Assembly: GCA_963721105.1 (NCBI GenBank)
Contig: CAVRHY010000013.1
Coordinates: forward strand, 1-64,000
Length of the DNA stretch: 64,000 nt
Source of the DNA: Thermohalobaculum sp963721105
Lineage (GTDB): Bacteria > Pseudomonadota > Alphaproteobacteria > Rhodobacterales > Rhodobacteraceae
Reading direction: 5' to 3'
The notes beneath the pieces were generated by a model. The model had not been told where the DNA came from. It made no database searches and saw only the letters and a list, made by a program, of their open reading frames with translations. Positions 26,761-36,736 of this stretch are shown here, piece after piece; positions within the stretch are counted from its first letter, which is position 1; each line of letters opens with the position of its first letter. A program made the translations under genes and the position numbers.

Positions 26761-27573
26761 TCAGCCGCGCGACAATTCGGCGCCGCGGTCGCGAGCGGCG
26801 GTGGCGGCCTCGGCGACCAGGCGCTTGAGGCGATCCTCGCCCATGAAGACGCCGAGCGCCGCGGCGGTGGTGCCGCCGGGGCTGGTGACCTGCTCGCGCA
26901 GGCGTCCGGGCGGGTCGTCGGCCTCGGCTGCGAGCCGGCCGGCGCCCATCACCGTCTGCATCGCCATCTTCGCGGCCAGCGCCTCGGGCAGGCCGAGCTC
27001 GGCGCCGGCGGCGGTAAGGCACTCGATGAAGTGAAATACATAGGCCGGGCCCGAGCCGGAGATGGCCGTGACGGCGTCCATCAGCGCCTCGTCCTCGATC
27101 CAGTCGACCAGGCCGGAGGCCGAGAGCAGCCGCGTGGTCAGCTCGCGGGCCTCGGCCCCGGTCCGCTCGTTGGGGCAGCAGACCATCATGCCGGCGCCGA
27201 TCGCGGCGGGCGTGTTCGGCATGCAGCGGATGATCGGCGTCGGGCCGGGCAGCAGGCGCGCCAGCGTCCCGATCGTCGTGCCGGCGGCGATCGAGACGAA
27301 GGTGGCGGGGCCGCCGGCAAAGCCGGCATAGGCCGGCACGACGTCGGCCATGACCTGCGGCTTGACGGCAAGGAAGATCAGGTCGGGCGCGAGATCGGCG
27401 GGCAGGTCATCCACGGCGCCGACGGCGCGGGCGCCGGCGGCACGGGCACGCTCGGCGAGCCCCGCGTCGGGCTCGACGACGTGGGCCGCCAGCGCATCGT
27501 CCGCCGCGATCCAGCCTTTCAGCATCGCGTAGCCCATGTTGCCGCAGCCGATCAGCAGGACGGTGCTGGTCAT
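26761..27573 (-). CDS. proC: Pyrroline-5-carboxylate reductase
   Basis: A 270-residue NAD(P)H-dependent enzyme, the last step of proline synthesis. The Rossmann motif is LLIGCGNMGYAMLKGW (residues 6-21). The conserved C-terminal substrate and dimer region is seen in AISGSGPAYVFHFIE and REQVTSPGGTTAAALG. Length is normal. A 96-bp gap separates it from the upstream epimerase gene, so it may have its own promoter. Confidence 0.96.
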   Translation of the reverse strand: MTSTVLLIGCGNMGYAMLKGWIAADDALAAHVVEPDAGLAERARAAGARAVGAVDDLPADLAPDLIFLAVKPQVMADVVPAYAGFAGGPATFVSIAAGTTIGTLARLLPGPTPIIRCMPNTPAAIGAGMMVCCPNERTGAEARELTTRLLSASGLVDWIEDEALMDAVTAISGSGPAYVFHFIECLTAAGAELGLPEALAAKMAMQTVMGAGRLAAEADDPPGRLREQVTSPGGTTAAALGVFMGEDRLKRLVAEAATAARDRGAELSRG

Positions 27574-27669
27574 GTGGTTCCCCTTCGAGCTTTGCGCGGG
27601 GCGCGGAGGCGCTCCGCCCCTGCCCTCCCCCGAGGGGGGGCACGCCGGCGGCGGCGCCGGCCATCCCTC

Positions 27670-28214
27670 CTAGCGCAGGTCGGCGCGGTCGGGAAAGTCC
27701 GGCCAGGCGCGGTCCTGGTCCGCGATGACGCGCGGCGGCTCGGGCCACTCGATCGAGAACGCCGGGTCGTCCCAGCGCACGCCGTCGGCGTGGCCGGGCA
27801 CGTAGGCTGCGCCCCATCTGGTAGAGGATCTGCGTGTCGCGGCTCCAGCGTGAGAAAACCGTGCGCGACGCCCTCGGGCAGGAACAGCGCCTCCATGCCG
27901 TCGGCCGTCAGTTCGCGCGCCGTCCATCGCCCCTGACCCGGGCCGGGGCGCAGGTCCAGCGCCACGTCCCAGGCTCGACCGCTGACGACGCGCACCAGCT
28001 TCGATTCGGCGAAGGGCGGCTTCTGGAAGTGCATGCCGCGCAGCGTCAGCCGCTCGGTGTTGGTCGAGAGGTTCACCTGCGTCGGCGCGAAGTCGATGCC
28101 GGCGGCGGCGAACTCGTCGGGGCAGTAGAGCCGCGCGAAGGCGCCGCGGGCGTCGCGGTGCGGCTCGGCGTCGACGGCGACGACGCCCGGCAGATCGGTC
28201 GGGGTGAAGCGCAT
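27670..28214 (-). CDS. rfbC: dTDP-4-dehydrorhamnose 3,5-epimerase-like protein, frameshifted
   Basis: An RmlC-like cupin of about 180 residues that epimerises 4-keto-6-deoxysugar nucleotides. Residues typical of the active site are in FAPTQVNLSTNTERLTLRGM followed by HFQKPPFAESKLVRVVSGRA. The frame changes twice near 27795-27840 (one change is an extra G in a GGGG run); the second part continues with AAYVPGHADGVRWDDPAFSI and ends PDFPDRADLR. The neighbouring rfbF and rfbG suggest the actual substrate is CDP-linked rather than dTDP-linked. Confidence 0.82.
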
Positions 28215-28279
28215 CGCTCAGGCCCGGCGCGACAGGGTGCCCACCGCCGGCAAGGGCGAGGGATGGCGGGGACCGGCGC

Positions 28280-29509
28280 TCACAGCACCCGCAGCTCGGG
28301 CACGGCGGTGACGAACCGCCCGCCCCACTCGGCGATGCCGGCGTGCTCGGCCGAGACCTCGGGCGCAAGATTCCAGGGCAGGATGACGACGTAGCCGGGG
28401 CGGCGGTCGTAGAGCGCCTGCGGGGCCAGAACCGGGATATGGCTGCCGGGCAGCAGGCGGCCCTGCTTTTCCGGGTTGCGATCGACGACGAAGGCAATGC
28501 GATCGGCGGCGACGCCGCAGACGTTCAGGAAGGTGTTGCCCTTCGCCGCCGCGCCATAGCCGGCGACGGTCGCCCCTTCTGCGGCGGCGCGGTCGAGGAA
28601 GGCCATGAACCCCTCGCAGACGGCCCGGACGCGCGGAGCGAAGGCGGCGTAGGCGGCGTCGCCGTCCAGCCCGGCGGCGGCCTCATCGGCGCGGAGCTTC
28701 GCCAGGCCCGGCGCCTCGGCGTGCGCGGCCTCGCGATGGCAGGCGAAGACGCGGAGCGAGCCGCCATGCGTCGGCAGTTCCTCGACGTCGAAGACGCGCA
28801 GGCCAACGCCACCGAGCAGCCGCTCGACGAAGAGCAGCGACAGGTAGCTGTAGTGCTCGTGGTAGATCGTGTCGAACTGCACCTGCCGCAGCAGGTTCAG
28901 GAGGTGCGGGAACTCGAAGGTCGCGACGCCCTGCGGCGCCAGGAACGCGGCGAAGCCGGCGGCGAAGTCGCTTATGTCGGGGACGTGCGCCAGCACGTTG
29001 TTGGCGGCGATGAGATCGGCGCGGCGCCCCTCTGCGGCCAGCCCTCGCCCCAGCGCCCGGCCGAAGAAGGCGACCCTCGTCGGCACGCCCCTCGCCTCGG
29101 CCAGCGAGGCGGCGTGGCCGGCGGGCTCGATCCCCAGCACGGGGATGCCGGCGGCGACGAAATGCTGGAGGAGGTAGCCGTCGTTCGACGCGACCTCGGC
29201 GACGAGGGACCGCGCGGTCAGGCCGAAGCGCGCGGTCATCGCCTCGGCATACCGTTTTGCGTGCGCGACCCAGCCGGCCGAGTACGAGGACAGGTAGGCG
29301 TAGTCGTGGCCGAAGATCGCGTCGGCCGGCACGGTCTCGGTCGTCTGCACCAGCCGGCAGTCGCGGCAGACCATGACGCGGAGCGGAAAGCTGCGCTCGG
29401 CGGCAAGCGCCTGCGGGTCGGGCGGCAGGTACGAGTTCGCCAGCGGCGTTGCGCCGAGGTCGACCAGCGTCAGCGTCAGCGGGGCGGCGCAGTAGCGGCA
29501 GGCGGTCAT
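28280..29509 (-). CDS. SAM-dependent sugar C-methyltransferase
   Basis: A 409-residue methyltransferase with three parts: an N-terminal zinc-binding region (CRYCAAPL and CRDCRLVQT, Methyltransf_13 type), a Rossmann SAM-binding core (SLVAEVASNDGYLLQHF, NNVLAHVPDISDF) and a C-terminal Methyltransf_14 domain (GYGAAAKGNTFLN). This architecture belongs to NDP-hexose C-methyltransferases that add a methyl group to a 4-keto sugar ring. Its ATG overlaps the rfbG stop (ATGA), placing it in the CDP-sugar operon. The regiochemistry cannot be read from sequence. Confidence 0.87.
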   Translation of the reverse strand: MTACRYCAAPLTLTLVDLGATPLANSYLPPDPQALAAERSFPLRVMVCRDCRLVQTTETVPADAIFGHDYAYLSSYSAGWVAHAKRYAEAMTARFGLTARSLVAEVASNDGYLLQHFVAAGIPVLGIEPAGHAASLAEARGVPTRVAFFGRALGRGLAAEGRRADLIAANNVLAHVPDISDFAAGFAAFLAPQGVATFEFPHLLNLLRQVQFDTIYHEHYSYLSLLFVERLLGGVGLRVFDVEELPTHGGSLRVFACHREAAHAEAPGLAKLRADEAAAGLDGDAAYAAFAPRVRAVCEGFMAFLDRAAAEGATVAGYGAAAKGNTFLNVCGVAADRIAFVVDRNPEKQGRLLPGSHIPVLAPQALYDRRPGYVVILPWNLAPEVSAEHAGIAEWGGRFVTAVPELRVL

Positions 29510-30571
29510 GGGCCGGCCTCGGCAACGGCGCGGATCTGCTGGCGCGTGGCCCACTCCATGTCGGCGCCGTTTCGCCAGGCGGCGTACCACTCGGCGGTCA
29601 GGCGGATGGCCTCGGCAGGCGCGATGCGGCCGCGCCAGCCGAGCGCCGTCGCCGCCAGCCCCGGGTCGAGCGCCAGCGCGCGCATCTCGTGCGGGGCGCC
29701 CGGCCCGGCGGGCTCGGCCGTCCACCCGCCGGGCAGGTCGAGCGCCGCCGCCATCGCGTCGGCGATCTGGGCGACCGTCAGCACTTCGCCGGCGGGCGGG
29801 CCGAAGTTCAGCGCGGCCGGCACGTCGCGCCCCGCCGCCAGCGCCTCGAGGTAGACGAGATAGCCCGAAACGCAGTCCAGCACGTGCTGCCAGGGGCGCG
29901 TCGCTTCCGGGTTGCGCAGCCGGACGGGCAGGCCTGCCAGCGCCGCGCGGACGATGTCGGGGACCAGCCGGTCGGCCGAGAAGTCGCCGCCGCCGATGAC
30001 GTTGCCGCCGCGCGCGGTGGCCAGCCGGATGCCGGCCGGGGCGAAATAGCTGCGGGCGAAGCAGGCGGTGGCGATTTCGGCCGCGGCCTTGGATGCCGCG
30101 TAGGGATCGTGGCCGCCGAGACGGTCGGACTCGCTGAACGGCCGGCCGGTCTCGTCGTTCTCGTAGACCTTGTCGGTGGTGACGACGAGGACGGCGCGCA
30201 GGCCCTCGGCGCCGCGCAGCGCGTCGAGCAGGTGGACGGTGCCCATCGTGTTCGCGGCGAATGTCTCGACCGGCTCGGCATGGCCGCGGCGGACCAGCGG
30301 CTGGGCCGCCATGTGCAGGACGATCTCGGGCGCGGCGCGGGCGACGGCGTCGGCGACGGCGTCGCGGTCGCGGAGGTCGCCGAGGATCGACTCGCCGGTC
30401 GCGGCGCCGAGCATGGCGAACAGGCTGGGCTCGGTGTCGGGCGGCAGGGCGAAGCCGGTGACCTCGGCGCCGAGGTCGCGCAGCCACAGCGCCGCCCAGC
30501 CGCCCTTGAAGCCGGTATGCCCGGTGACGAGCACCCGGCGGCCGCGCCAGAAGGCCGGGATCGGGGCGCAT
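29506..30571 (-). CDS. rfbG: CDP-glucose 4,6-dehydratase, one-base frameshift at the N-terminus
   Basis: An extended SDR of about 354 residues that converts CDP-glucose to CDP-4-keto-6-deoxyglucose. It shows VLVTGHTGFKGGWAALWL, the VTTDKVYEN strand and the catalytic Y-x-x-x-K in GHDPYAASKAAAE. The intact frame can start only at a GTG at 30534. The expected N-terminus beginning MRPDPAFWRGRR is reached from the ATG at 30571 if one C is removed from the run at 30557-30559. That ATG overlaps the rfbF stop by one base, so the three genes are translationally linked. Confidence 0.9.
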
Positions 30572-31347
30572 CAGGGCCAGCTCCGCCACGGCGCCCGGCC
30601 GGATTCCCAGAGCGATTCCAGCTGGTTCTTGTCGCGGAGCGTGTCCATCGGGTGCCAGAACCCGTCATGCGGGAAGGCCATCAGCTGGCCGTCGGCAGCC
30701 AGCCCTTCCAGCGGCTCGCGCTCCAGCGCCGTGGCGTCGCCGGCGATGCGGTCGAGAACCGGGCGCTCGAAGACGAAGAAGCCACCGTTGATGCGGCCGC
30801 GGTCGCCGGGCGGCTTCTCGACGAAGCGGCGCACGGCGCCGTCGGCGATCTCGAGCGCGCCGTAGCGGCCGGGCGGGATGACGCTGGCGACGGTCGCCTG
30901 GCGGCCGTGGCTGCGATGGAATGCCAGCTCGGCGCCGATGTCGATGTCCGAGACGCCGTCGCCATAGGTCAGGCAGAAGGTGTCGCCGAGGAAGCGCTCG
31001 ACGCGCTTCAGGCGGCCGCCGGTCATGCTGTCGGCGCCGGTGTCGACCAGCGTGACGCGCCAGGGCTCGGCGGCCGTCTGGTGGTACTCGATCTGCCCGG
31101 TGGTCGCGTCGATGGTGACGTCGGAGGAATGCAGCACGAAGTTCGCGAAGAACTCCTTGATCATGTAGCCCCTGTAGCCGAGGCAGACGACGAAGTCATT
31201 GAGGCCGTGCGCCGAATACATCTTCATGATGTGCCACAGGATCGGCCTCCCGCCGATCTCGATCATCGGCTTGGGGCGGAGGTGGCTCTCCTCGGAGATG
31301 CGTGTGCCGAGACCGCCGGCGAGAATGACAACCTTGACGTCGGACAT
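30571..31347 (-). CDS. rfbF: Glucose-1-phosphate cytidylyltransferase
   Basis: A 258-residue nucleotidyltransferase that makes CDP-glucose from CTP and glucose-1-phosphate. The nucleotide-binding loop LAGGLGTRISEESHLRPKPM lies at residues 9-28, followed by the metal-binding TYGDGVSDID. The C-terminal HDGFWHPMDTLRDKNQLESL is characteristic of RfbF rather than RmlA. It is the first gene of the rfbF-rfbG-methyltransferase-rfbC operon, and its product feeds RfbG directly. Confidence 0.95.
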   Translation of the reverse strand: MSDVKVVILAGGLGTRISEESHLRPKPMIEIGGRPILWHIMKMYSAHGLNDFVVCLGYRGYMIKEFFANFVLHSSDVTIDATTGQIEYHQTAAEPWRVTLVDTGADSMTGGRLKRVERFLGDTFCLTYGDGVSDIDIGAELAFHRSHGRQATVASVIPPGRYGALEIADGAVRRFVEKPPGDRGRINGGFFVFERPVLDRIAGDATALEREPLEGLAADGQLMAFPHDGFWHPMDTLRDKNQLESLWESGRAPWRSWP

Positions 31348-31562
31348 GCGTCTTCTCCGGTCCCCTTGGGGGTGTCGCTGGCGCCGAGTACACCGATCGC
31401 CGGCAGGATGCCAGCCTCGGGCGGGCGCGCCCGGAATGCCCGCCGGCGTTCGGGGGCGAAATCGCCGAAGGCGTCACGCAATCGGGCAACAAGCCCCCGG
31501 CAGGCGACTCTTGCAAGAGAATCGTCCCTCTGGTGACGGGCCCGAGCGGGCATCGGAGGGGA

Positions 31563-31584
31563 AGTTGCCCGGCGGAGGGCAACT
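31563..31584. terminator. Perfect 8-bp hairpin downstream of xerC
   Basis: AGTTGCCC (31563-31570) and GGGCAACT (31577-31584) are exact inverted copies with a six-base loop. They lie 46 bp past the xerC stop on the minus strand and 216 bp upstream of rfbF. No T-run follows. A transcription end between xerC and the sugar operon is the simplest reading. The rest of the 280-bp gap holds nothing I recognise. Confidence 0.35.
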
Positions 31585-31629
31585 CGCCCTGCCGCATTGC
31601 GCGATTTGGGCGGCGCGCGGCCCGCCGCC

Positions 31630-32555
31630 TCAACCCCGGCCGCGCGGGTGGGCGCGCTCGTAGACGTCGAGCAGGTGCTCCTGGTCGACGGCGGTGTAGA
31701 CCTGGGTCGTCGACAGCGAGGCATGGCCAAGCAGCTGCTGGATGGCGCGCAGGTCGCCGCCGGCCTGCATCAGGTGGGTCGCGAAGCTGTGCCTCAGCGC
31801 GTGCGGCGTGGCCGTCGCCGGCAGCCCCAGCGCCTGCCGGGCGGTGGCCATCGCCTTCTGCAGGGCGCGCGGGCCGAGCGGCCCGCCGCGGGCGCCGAGA
31901 AACAGCGCGTCGTCCGGGCGGGCGGGCAGCGGGCAGAGGGACGCGGTAGCGCTCGACGGCGGCGCGCGAGGCGGGCAGGACGGGCAGCTCGCGTTGCTTG
32001 CCGCCCTTGCCGGTGACGCGCAGCGTCTCGGGCAGGGGCGCGTCGCGCTGGCGGAGGCTCAGCGCCTCGGCGATGCGCAGGCCGGCGCCCCAGATCAGCG
32101 TCAGCGCGGCGGTGTCGCGCGCGGCGATCCAGGGCTCGGCGTGATGGCCGGCGGCGGCGACGACGCAGCGCGCGTCCGGGGCCGCGATCGGGCGCGGCAG
32201 GCGGGCGGCGGTCTTTGGCGTGCGCACGGCGTGGACGGCCGGGCAACTCAGCCCATGGGCGCGATCGAGCCAGTGGTAGAAGCCGCGCACCGCCGAAAGC
32301 TCGCGCGCCAGCGAGCGGGCCGAGATGCCGTCGCGGCGGCGGGCCGCCATCCAGGCGCGGATGTCGGTGATGGCGACGGCGGCCAGCGCGGCCTGCCCCA
32401 TCGGGCCGCCGGTGTGCCCGGCCATGAAGCCGAGGAAGGTGGCGACGTCGCGGCGGTAGGCGTCGAGCGTCTTCGGCGACCGGCCGCGGACGGCGCCGAG
32501 ATGGGCGATCCAGCGCTCCGAGCAGGTCGGCGGCGCCGGCCGAGGCGTCGGTCAT
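31630..32555 (-). CDS. xerC: Tyrosine recombinase XerC, frameshifted
   Basis: A chromosome-dimer resolving recombinase of about 305 residues. The N-terminal core-binding domain is seen in LLERWIAHLGAVRGRSPKTL and the catalytic residues in GAGLRIAEAL (Arg), GKGGKQRELPVLP (Lys), PHALRHSFATHLMQ (His, Arg), LLGHASLSTTQVYT (His, Tyr). Two indels break the frame: an extra C near 32518 and a change near 31943. LSTTQVYT points to XerC rather than XerD. The downstream context with a DUF484 gene is common for xerC. Confidence 0.85.
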
Positions 32556-32606
32556 GGGCGGCGCCCTTCGGGCCGGGCGAGGCAGGCGGCGGCGCGCGAG
32601 GCGCGC

Positions 32607-32790
32607 CATGACATGCCCCCGGACACGCGCGTTCGCGCGCGAGCGGGGCCCGCTCGGCGTATGGCCGGCGGTTCGTGTCTCCCGCCGGCGACGGTCGGGG
32701 CCGGGGCGTCGCAGAAAGGGTGCTGGAAGGCCCGACGTGGTCGGGCCGATGGTGAGCCTGTGCGAATTCGGGGCGCGCCGCGTCGCTGGA
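32607..32790 (+). repeat. Intergenic repeat, copy B
   Basis: Second copy of the element described at 26501-26721, in the plus orientation. It shows GACATGCCCC, the alternating block CGCGCGTTCGCGCGCG, GCTGGAAGGCC, GGTCGGGCCGAT and GTGAGC in the same order. The final GTCAAGGG/CCCTTGAC hairpin is degraded or absent. It fills most of the 369-bp gap between the DUF484 gene and xerC; nothing else in the gap looks like a gene. Confidence 0.6.
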
Positions 32791-32924
32791 GAAGTGGTGG
32801 TCCGACTGCCGGGCGGCGCAGGCAGGTCGTGGCGATCCCGGCCCGGCCCGGAAGCGGGCGAGCGGCGCGGGACGGCGCCAATCGACGGGGCGCGCGCCGA
32901 CCGGGACGGCCGCGCCGCCTCGCA

Positions 32925-33644
32925 TCAGTCGCTGCTCTCCGACAGCCTCTGCATCAGCAGGCGCTCGACCGCGCCGGCGAAGAAGGCCAGCAGGTCGGTG
33001 CCGTGCGAGGGGTCGAACTTGCGCGGGTCGGCGGAGCCGAAGGCGATCATGCCGGCGCTGCCGGGGATGTCGAGGCGCATCAGGGCCTCGGACTGCACCG
33101 GGTTGGCCTCGCCGAAGATCAGCTCGGATTCGGCGCCGGCCTCGCGCAGCACGACCGGCCCGGCGTTGCTGCCGTCGAGCGACATGTAGTCGGCGACCGT
33201 GCCCTCGGGCAGCGCCATGACGCGGCCGTGAAGGTCGGGGCCGAAGCCCGCCGCCGGACCGCTTTCCGCAACGTCGCTCTCGAGGCAGAGCCGCGTGTCC
33301 TCGAGAGCCAGCATCCGCGGCACGTCGTGCGTCAGGCGGTGCAGGAAGGACGAGAGGTCGGGCGGCTCGATCAGCGCCAGCACGGCGCGGTGCACCTGGC
33401 GCGTGCCCTCGACGTTTTCGTAGGCCGCGGCGACGACGGTGCGGTGGTGCTGCACCATCTTTTCGAGCCGCGATTCGAGGCGCTCGACCAGCCGGTCGCG
33501 CAGGTCGACGACCTGGCGCTCGCCGTTGCGCATGCCGACCAGCCGGCGCATCACCTGGTCGTCTTCCAGCACCAGGTCGGGATCGGCGACGATCAGCGAG
33601 CGGATCAGGTCGCGCTCGTCGTCGGACAGGCGAAACGCGTCCAT
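32925..33644 (-). CDS. DUF484 family protein
   Basis: A 239-residue protein of the DUF484 family, which has a GAF-like fold. Landmarks are FLADPDLV-like IVADPDLVLEDDQVMRRLVG near the N-terminus, a predicted coiled coil (LRDRLVERLESRLEKMVQHH) and the GAF-like core with MIAFGSADPRKFDPSHGTDL at the C-terminus. DUF484 genes typically neighbour xerC, as here, but their biochemical role is unknown. The start codon lies one base after the stop of the transaldolase-like gene, so the two are co-transcribed. Confidence 0.9.
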   Translation of the reverse strand: MDAFRLSDDERDLIRSLIVADPDLVLEDDQVMRRLVGMRNGERQVVDLRDRLVERLESRLEKMVQHHRTVVAAAYENVEGTRQVHRAVLALIEPPDLSSFLHRLTHDVPRMLALEDTRLCLESDVAESGPAAGFGPDLHGRVMALPEGTVADYMSLDGSNAGPVVLREAGAESELIFGEANPVQSEALMRLDIPGSAGMIAFGSADPRKFDPSHGTDLLAFFAGAVERLLMQRLSESSD

Positions 33645-33645
33645 C

Positions 33646-34305
<660 letters not shown>

Positions 34306-34416
34306 GCGCTGCTCCGGTAGCGCTGCGTCAGGAAACGGCTGGAGGGGCGACCCCCGCTGCCCCGTTCGGGCGCAACCTAGCCGAGTGGTGCGGGGCTTGC
34401 CAGCCCCCAATCGGGC

Positions 34417-36609
34417 GTGAGCGGCGAGGCCGGCGGGGCACGCGGGCGGGTCGGCGTGCTGCTGCCGATGCCGCTGCCGCCGCTGGATTATGCCGTGCCC
34501 GAGGGCGAGGCATATCGGCCGGGCGATTTCGTCGCGGTCGAGCTGGGCACGCGCCGCGTCGCGGGCGTCGTCTGGGGGCCCGGCGACGGCGCTGTGCCGG
34601 CGGCGAAGCTGAAGGAGGCAGGTCCCCGGCTGGACGTCGTGCCGATGCGCGAGCCGATGCGGCGCTTCCTCGATCGGGCGGCGGAATACACGCTGACGCC
34701 GCTCGGCATGATGCTGCGGCTGGCGACACGGGTGCCCGAGCTGGGGCGGCCGGCGCGGATGCGCCATGTCTGGCGGCCGGGCGAGGGCCAGCCGGCGCGG
34801 ATGACGCCGGCACGGGCGCGCGTGCTGGAGGTTGCGGCGGGTTATGGCGGCGCCGGGCTGGCGACCGCCGAGCTGGCGCGCGAGGCCGGGGTCACGCCGG
34901 CGGTCGTCAAGGGGCTGGCCGATGCCGGCGCGCTGGTCCGGGCCGAGGTGCCGGCGGACGCGCCCTACCCGCCGCTCTGGGGCCAGCCGATGGGCGGCCA
35001 CCTGAGCGCCGACCAGCAGGCAGGGGCCGAGGCGCTGCGCGCCGAGGTGGCGGCCGGCGGGTTTTCGGCGACGCTTGTCTATGGCGTGACCGGCTCCGGC
35101 AAGACCGAGGTCTACCTGGAAGCCGTCGCCGAGTGCCTGGCGCGCGGCAGGCAGGCGCTGGTGCTGCTGCCCGAGGTGGCGCTGACCTCGGGCTTCATCG
35201 ACCGGGTGGAAGACCGTTTTGGCGCGCGGCCGGGCGAGTGGCACCACGGGATCTCGACGGTCGAGCGGCGGCGGCTGTGGCACGCGGTGGCGGCCGGGGC
35301 CGTGCAGCTGGTGGTCGGCGCGCGCTCGGCGTTGTTCCTGCCCTTCAGCGATCTCGGCCTGGTCGTGGTCGACGAGGAGCACGAGCCGAGCTTCAAGCAG
35401 GAGGACGTGGTCTATTACCATGCGCGCGACATGGCGGTGCTGCGCGCCTCGATCGAGGGGGCGGCGGCGGTGCTGGCCTCGGCGACGCCCTCGCTGGAGA
35501 CCTGGGCGAACGCCAGGGCGGGGAAATACAAGCGTATCGACCTGCCCGAGCGGTTCGGCGCGGCGGTGCTGCCCGAGATCCGGCTGGTCGACCTGCGGAG
35601 CCACAACCCGGGCCGGAACCGCTGGATCTCGGAGCCATTGGTCGAGGCGGCGCGGGCGCGACTGGGGCTGGGCGAGCAGTCGCTGTTCTTCCTCAACCGC
35701 CGCGGCTACGCGCCGCTGACGCTCTGCCGGGCCTGCGCGCACCATTTCGGCTGCCCGGACTGCGACGCCTGGATGGTGACGCATCGCTACCGGGCCGAGC
35801 TGTTGTGCCACCAGTGCGGGCATGTCGAGCCGCTGCCGCGCGCCTGCCCGTCCTGCGGGCGCGACGACCGGCTGGCGGTCGTCGGGCCGGGGGTCGAGCG
35901 GCTGGCCGAGGAGGCGGCGGGGCTGTTCCCGACGGCGCGGATCGAGGTGCTGTCCTCGGACCTGACGACCGGCCCAGGCGAGCTGAAGGCGCGGCTGGCG
36001 GCGATCGCGGCCGGCGAGGCGGATATCGTCATCGGCACCCAGATGATCGCCAAGGGGCACAACTTTCCCAAGCTGACGCTGGTCGGCGCGATCGACGCCG
36101 ACATGGGGCTGCAGGGCGGCGACCTGCGGGCGGCCGAGCGCACCTTCCAGATCCTGCACCAGGTGGCGGGTCGCGCCGGCCGGGCCGACCGGCGCGGGCT
36201 GGCGCTGATCCAGACCGTCGCGCCCGACCACCCGGTGCTGCGCGCCATCGTCTCGGGCCAGGCGGAGGCGTTCTGGGAGCAGGAGGCCGAGATGCGCGAG
36301 CGCGCCGGCATGCCGCCCTATGGCCGGCTGGCGGCGGTGATCGTCTCGGGCGTCGACGAGGCGAAGGTCTGGGAGGTCGCGCGCGAACTGGGCCGAGCCG
36401 CGCCGCTGCTGGTGCGCGAAGGCGCCGAGGTGTTCGGCCCGGCGCCGGCGCCCTTCGCCCGGCTGCGCGGCAAGGTGCGCGCGCGGCTGCTGGTCAAGGC
36501 GCCGAAGGGGCTGCACATCCAGCCGCTGCTGGCCGCGTGGCGCGCGGCCGTGCGCTGCCCGGCCGCCGTGCAGGTCGCCATCGACATCGACCCGCAGAGC
36601 TTCCTCTGA
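34417..36609 (+). CDS. priA: Primosomal protein N' (replication restart helicase PriA)
   Basis: A 730-residue superfamily 2 helicase that reloads the replisome at collapsed forks. The Walker A motif GVTGSGKTEVY is at about residues 223-233 and the DEEH box is in VVVDEEHEPSFKQED. Paired zinc-binding cysteines occur in LCRACAHHFGCPDCDAWM and LCHQCGHVEPLPRACPSC. Helicase motifs continue with IGTQMIAKGHNFP and HQVAGRAGRADR. The start is a GTG at 34417 without an obvious ribosome binding site; an in-frame ATG at 34471 is possible but would remove conserved sequence. Confidence 0.95.
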   Translation: MSGEAGGARGRVGVLLPMPLPPLDYAVPEGEAYRPGDFVAVELGTRRVAGVVWGPGDGAVPAAKLKEAGPRLDVVPMREPMRRFLDRAAEYTLTPLGMMLRLATRVPELGRPARMRHVWRPGEGQPARMTPARARVLEVAAGYGGAGLATAELAREAGVTPAVVKGLADAGALVRAEVPADAPYPPLWGQPMGGHLSADQQAGAEALRAEVAAGGFSATLVYGVTGSGKTEVYLEAVAECLARGRQALVLLPEVALTSGFIDRVEDRFGARPGEWHHGISTVERRRLWHAVAAGAVQLVVGARSALFLPFSDLGLVVVDEEHEPSFKQEDVVYYHARDMAVLRASIEGAAAVLASATPSLETWANARAGKYKRIDLPERFGAAVLPEIRLVDLRSHNPGRNRWISEPLVEAARARLGLGEQSLFFLNRRGYAPLTLCRACAHHFGCPDCDAWMVTHRYRAELLCHQCGHVEPLPRACPSCGRDDRLAVVGPGVERLAEEAAGLFPTARIEVLSSDLTTGPGELKARLAAIAAGEADIVIGTQMIAKGHNFPKLTLVGAIDADMGLQGGDLRAAERTFQILHQVAGRAGRADRRGLALIQTVAPDHPVLRAIVSGQAEAFWEQEAEMRERAGMPPYGRLAAVIVSGVDEAKVWEVARELGRAAPLLVREGAEVFGPAPAPFARLRGKVRARLLVKAPKGLHIQPLLAAWRAAVRCPAAVQVAIDIDPQSFL

Positions 36610-36736
36610 CCTCGCGCCATCGGCAGCGGATGCCGGTTGGCCAACGGCTCGCAGGAGGAATAAGGTCGGATTCGATCTCCGGGAGTCGCGTTCCGCGCGA
36701 TCCCGTCTGAGAGCCCCGGGAAAGAGGACCAGACCC

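Noticed and set aside
29449..31536. A 695-codon plus-strand frame opposite rfbF and rfbG
   Set aside because: Composition is that of reverse-complement coding sequence, with no domain, while the opposite strand encodes clear CDP-sugar enzymes.
32556..32924. A protein-coding gene in the xerC/DUF484 gap
   Set aside because: Frames here are arginine-rich and change in all three phases, and the DNA is explained by repeat copy B.
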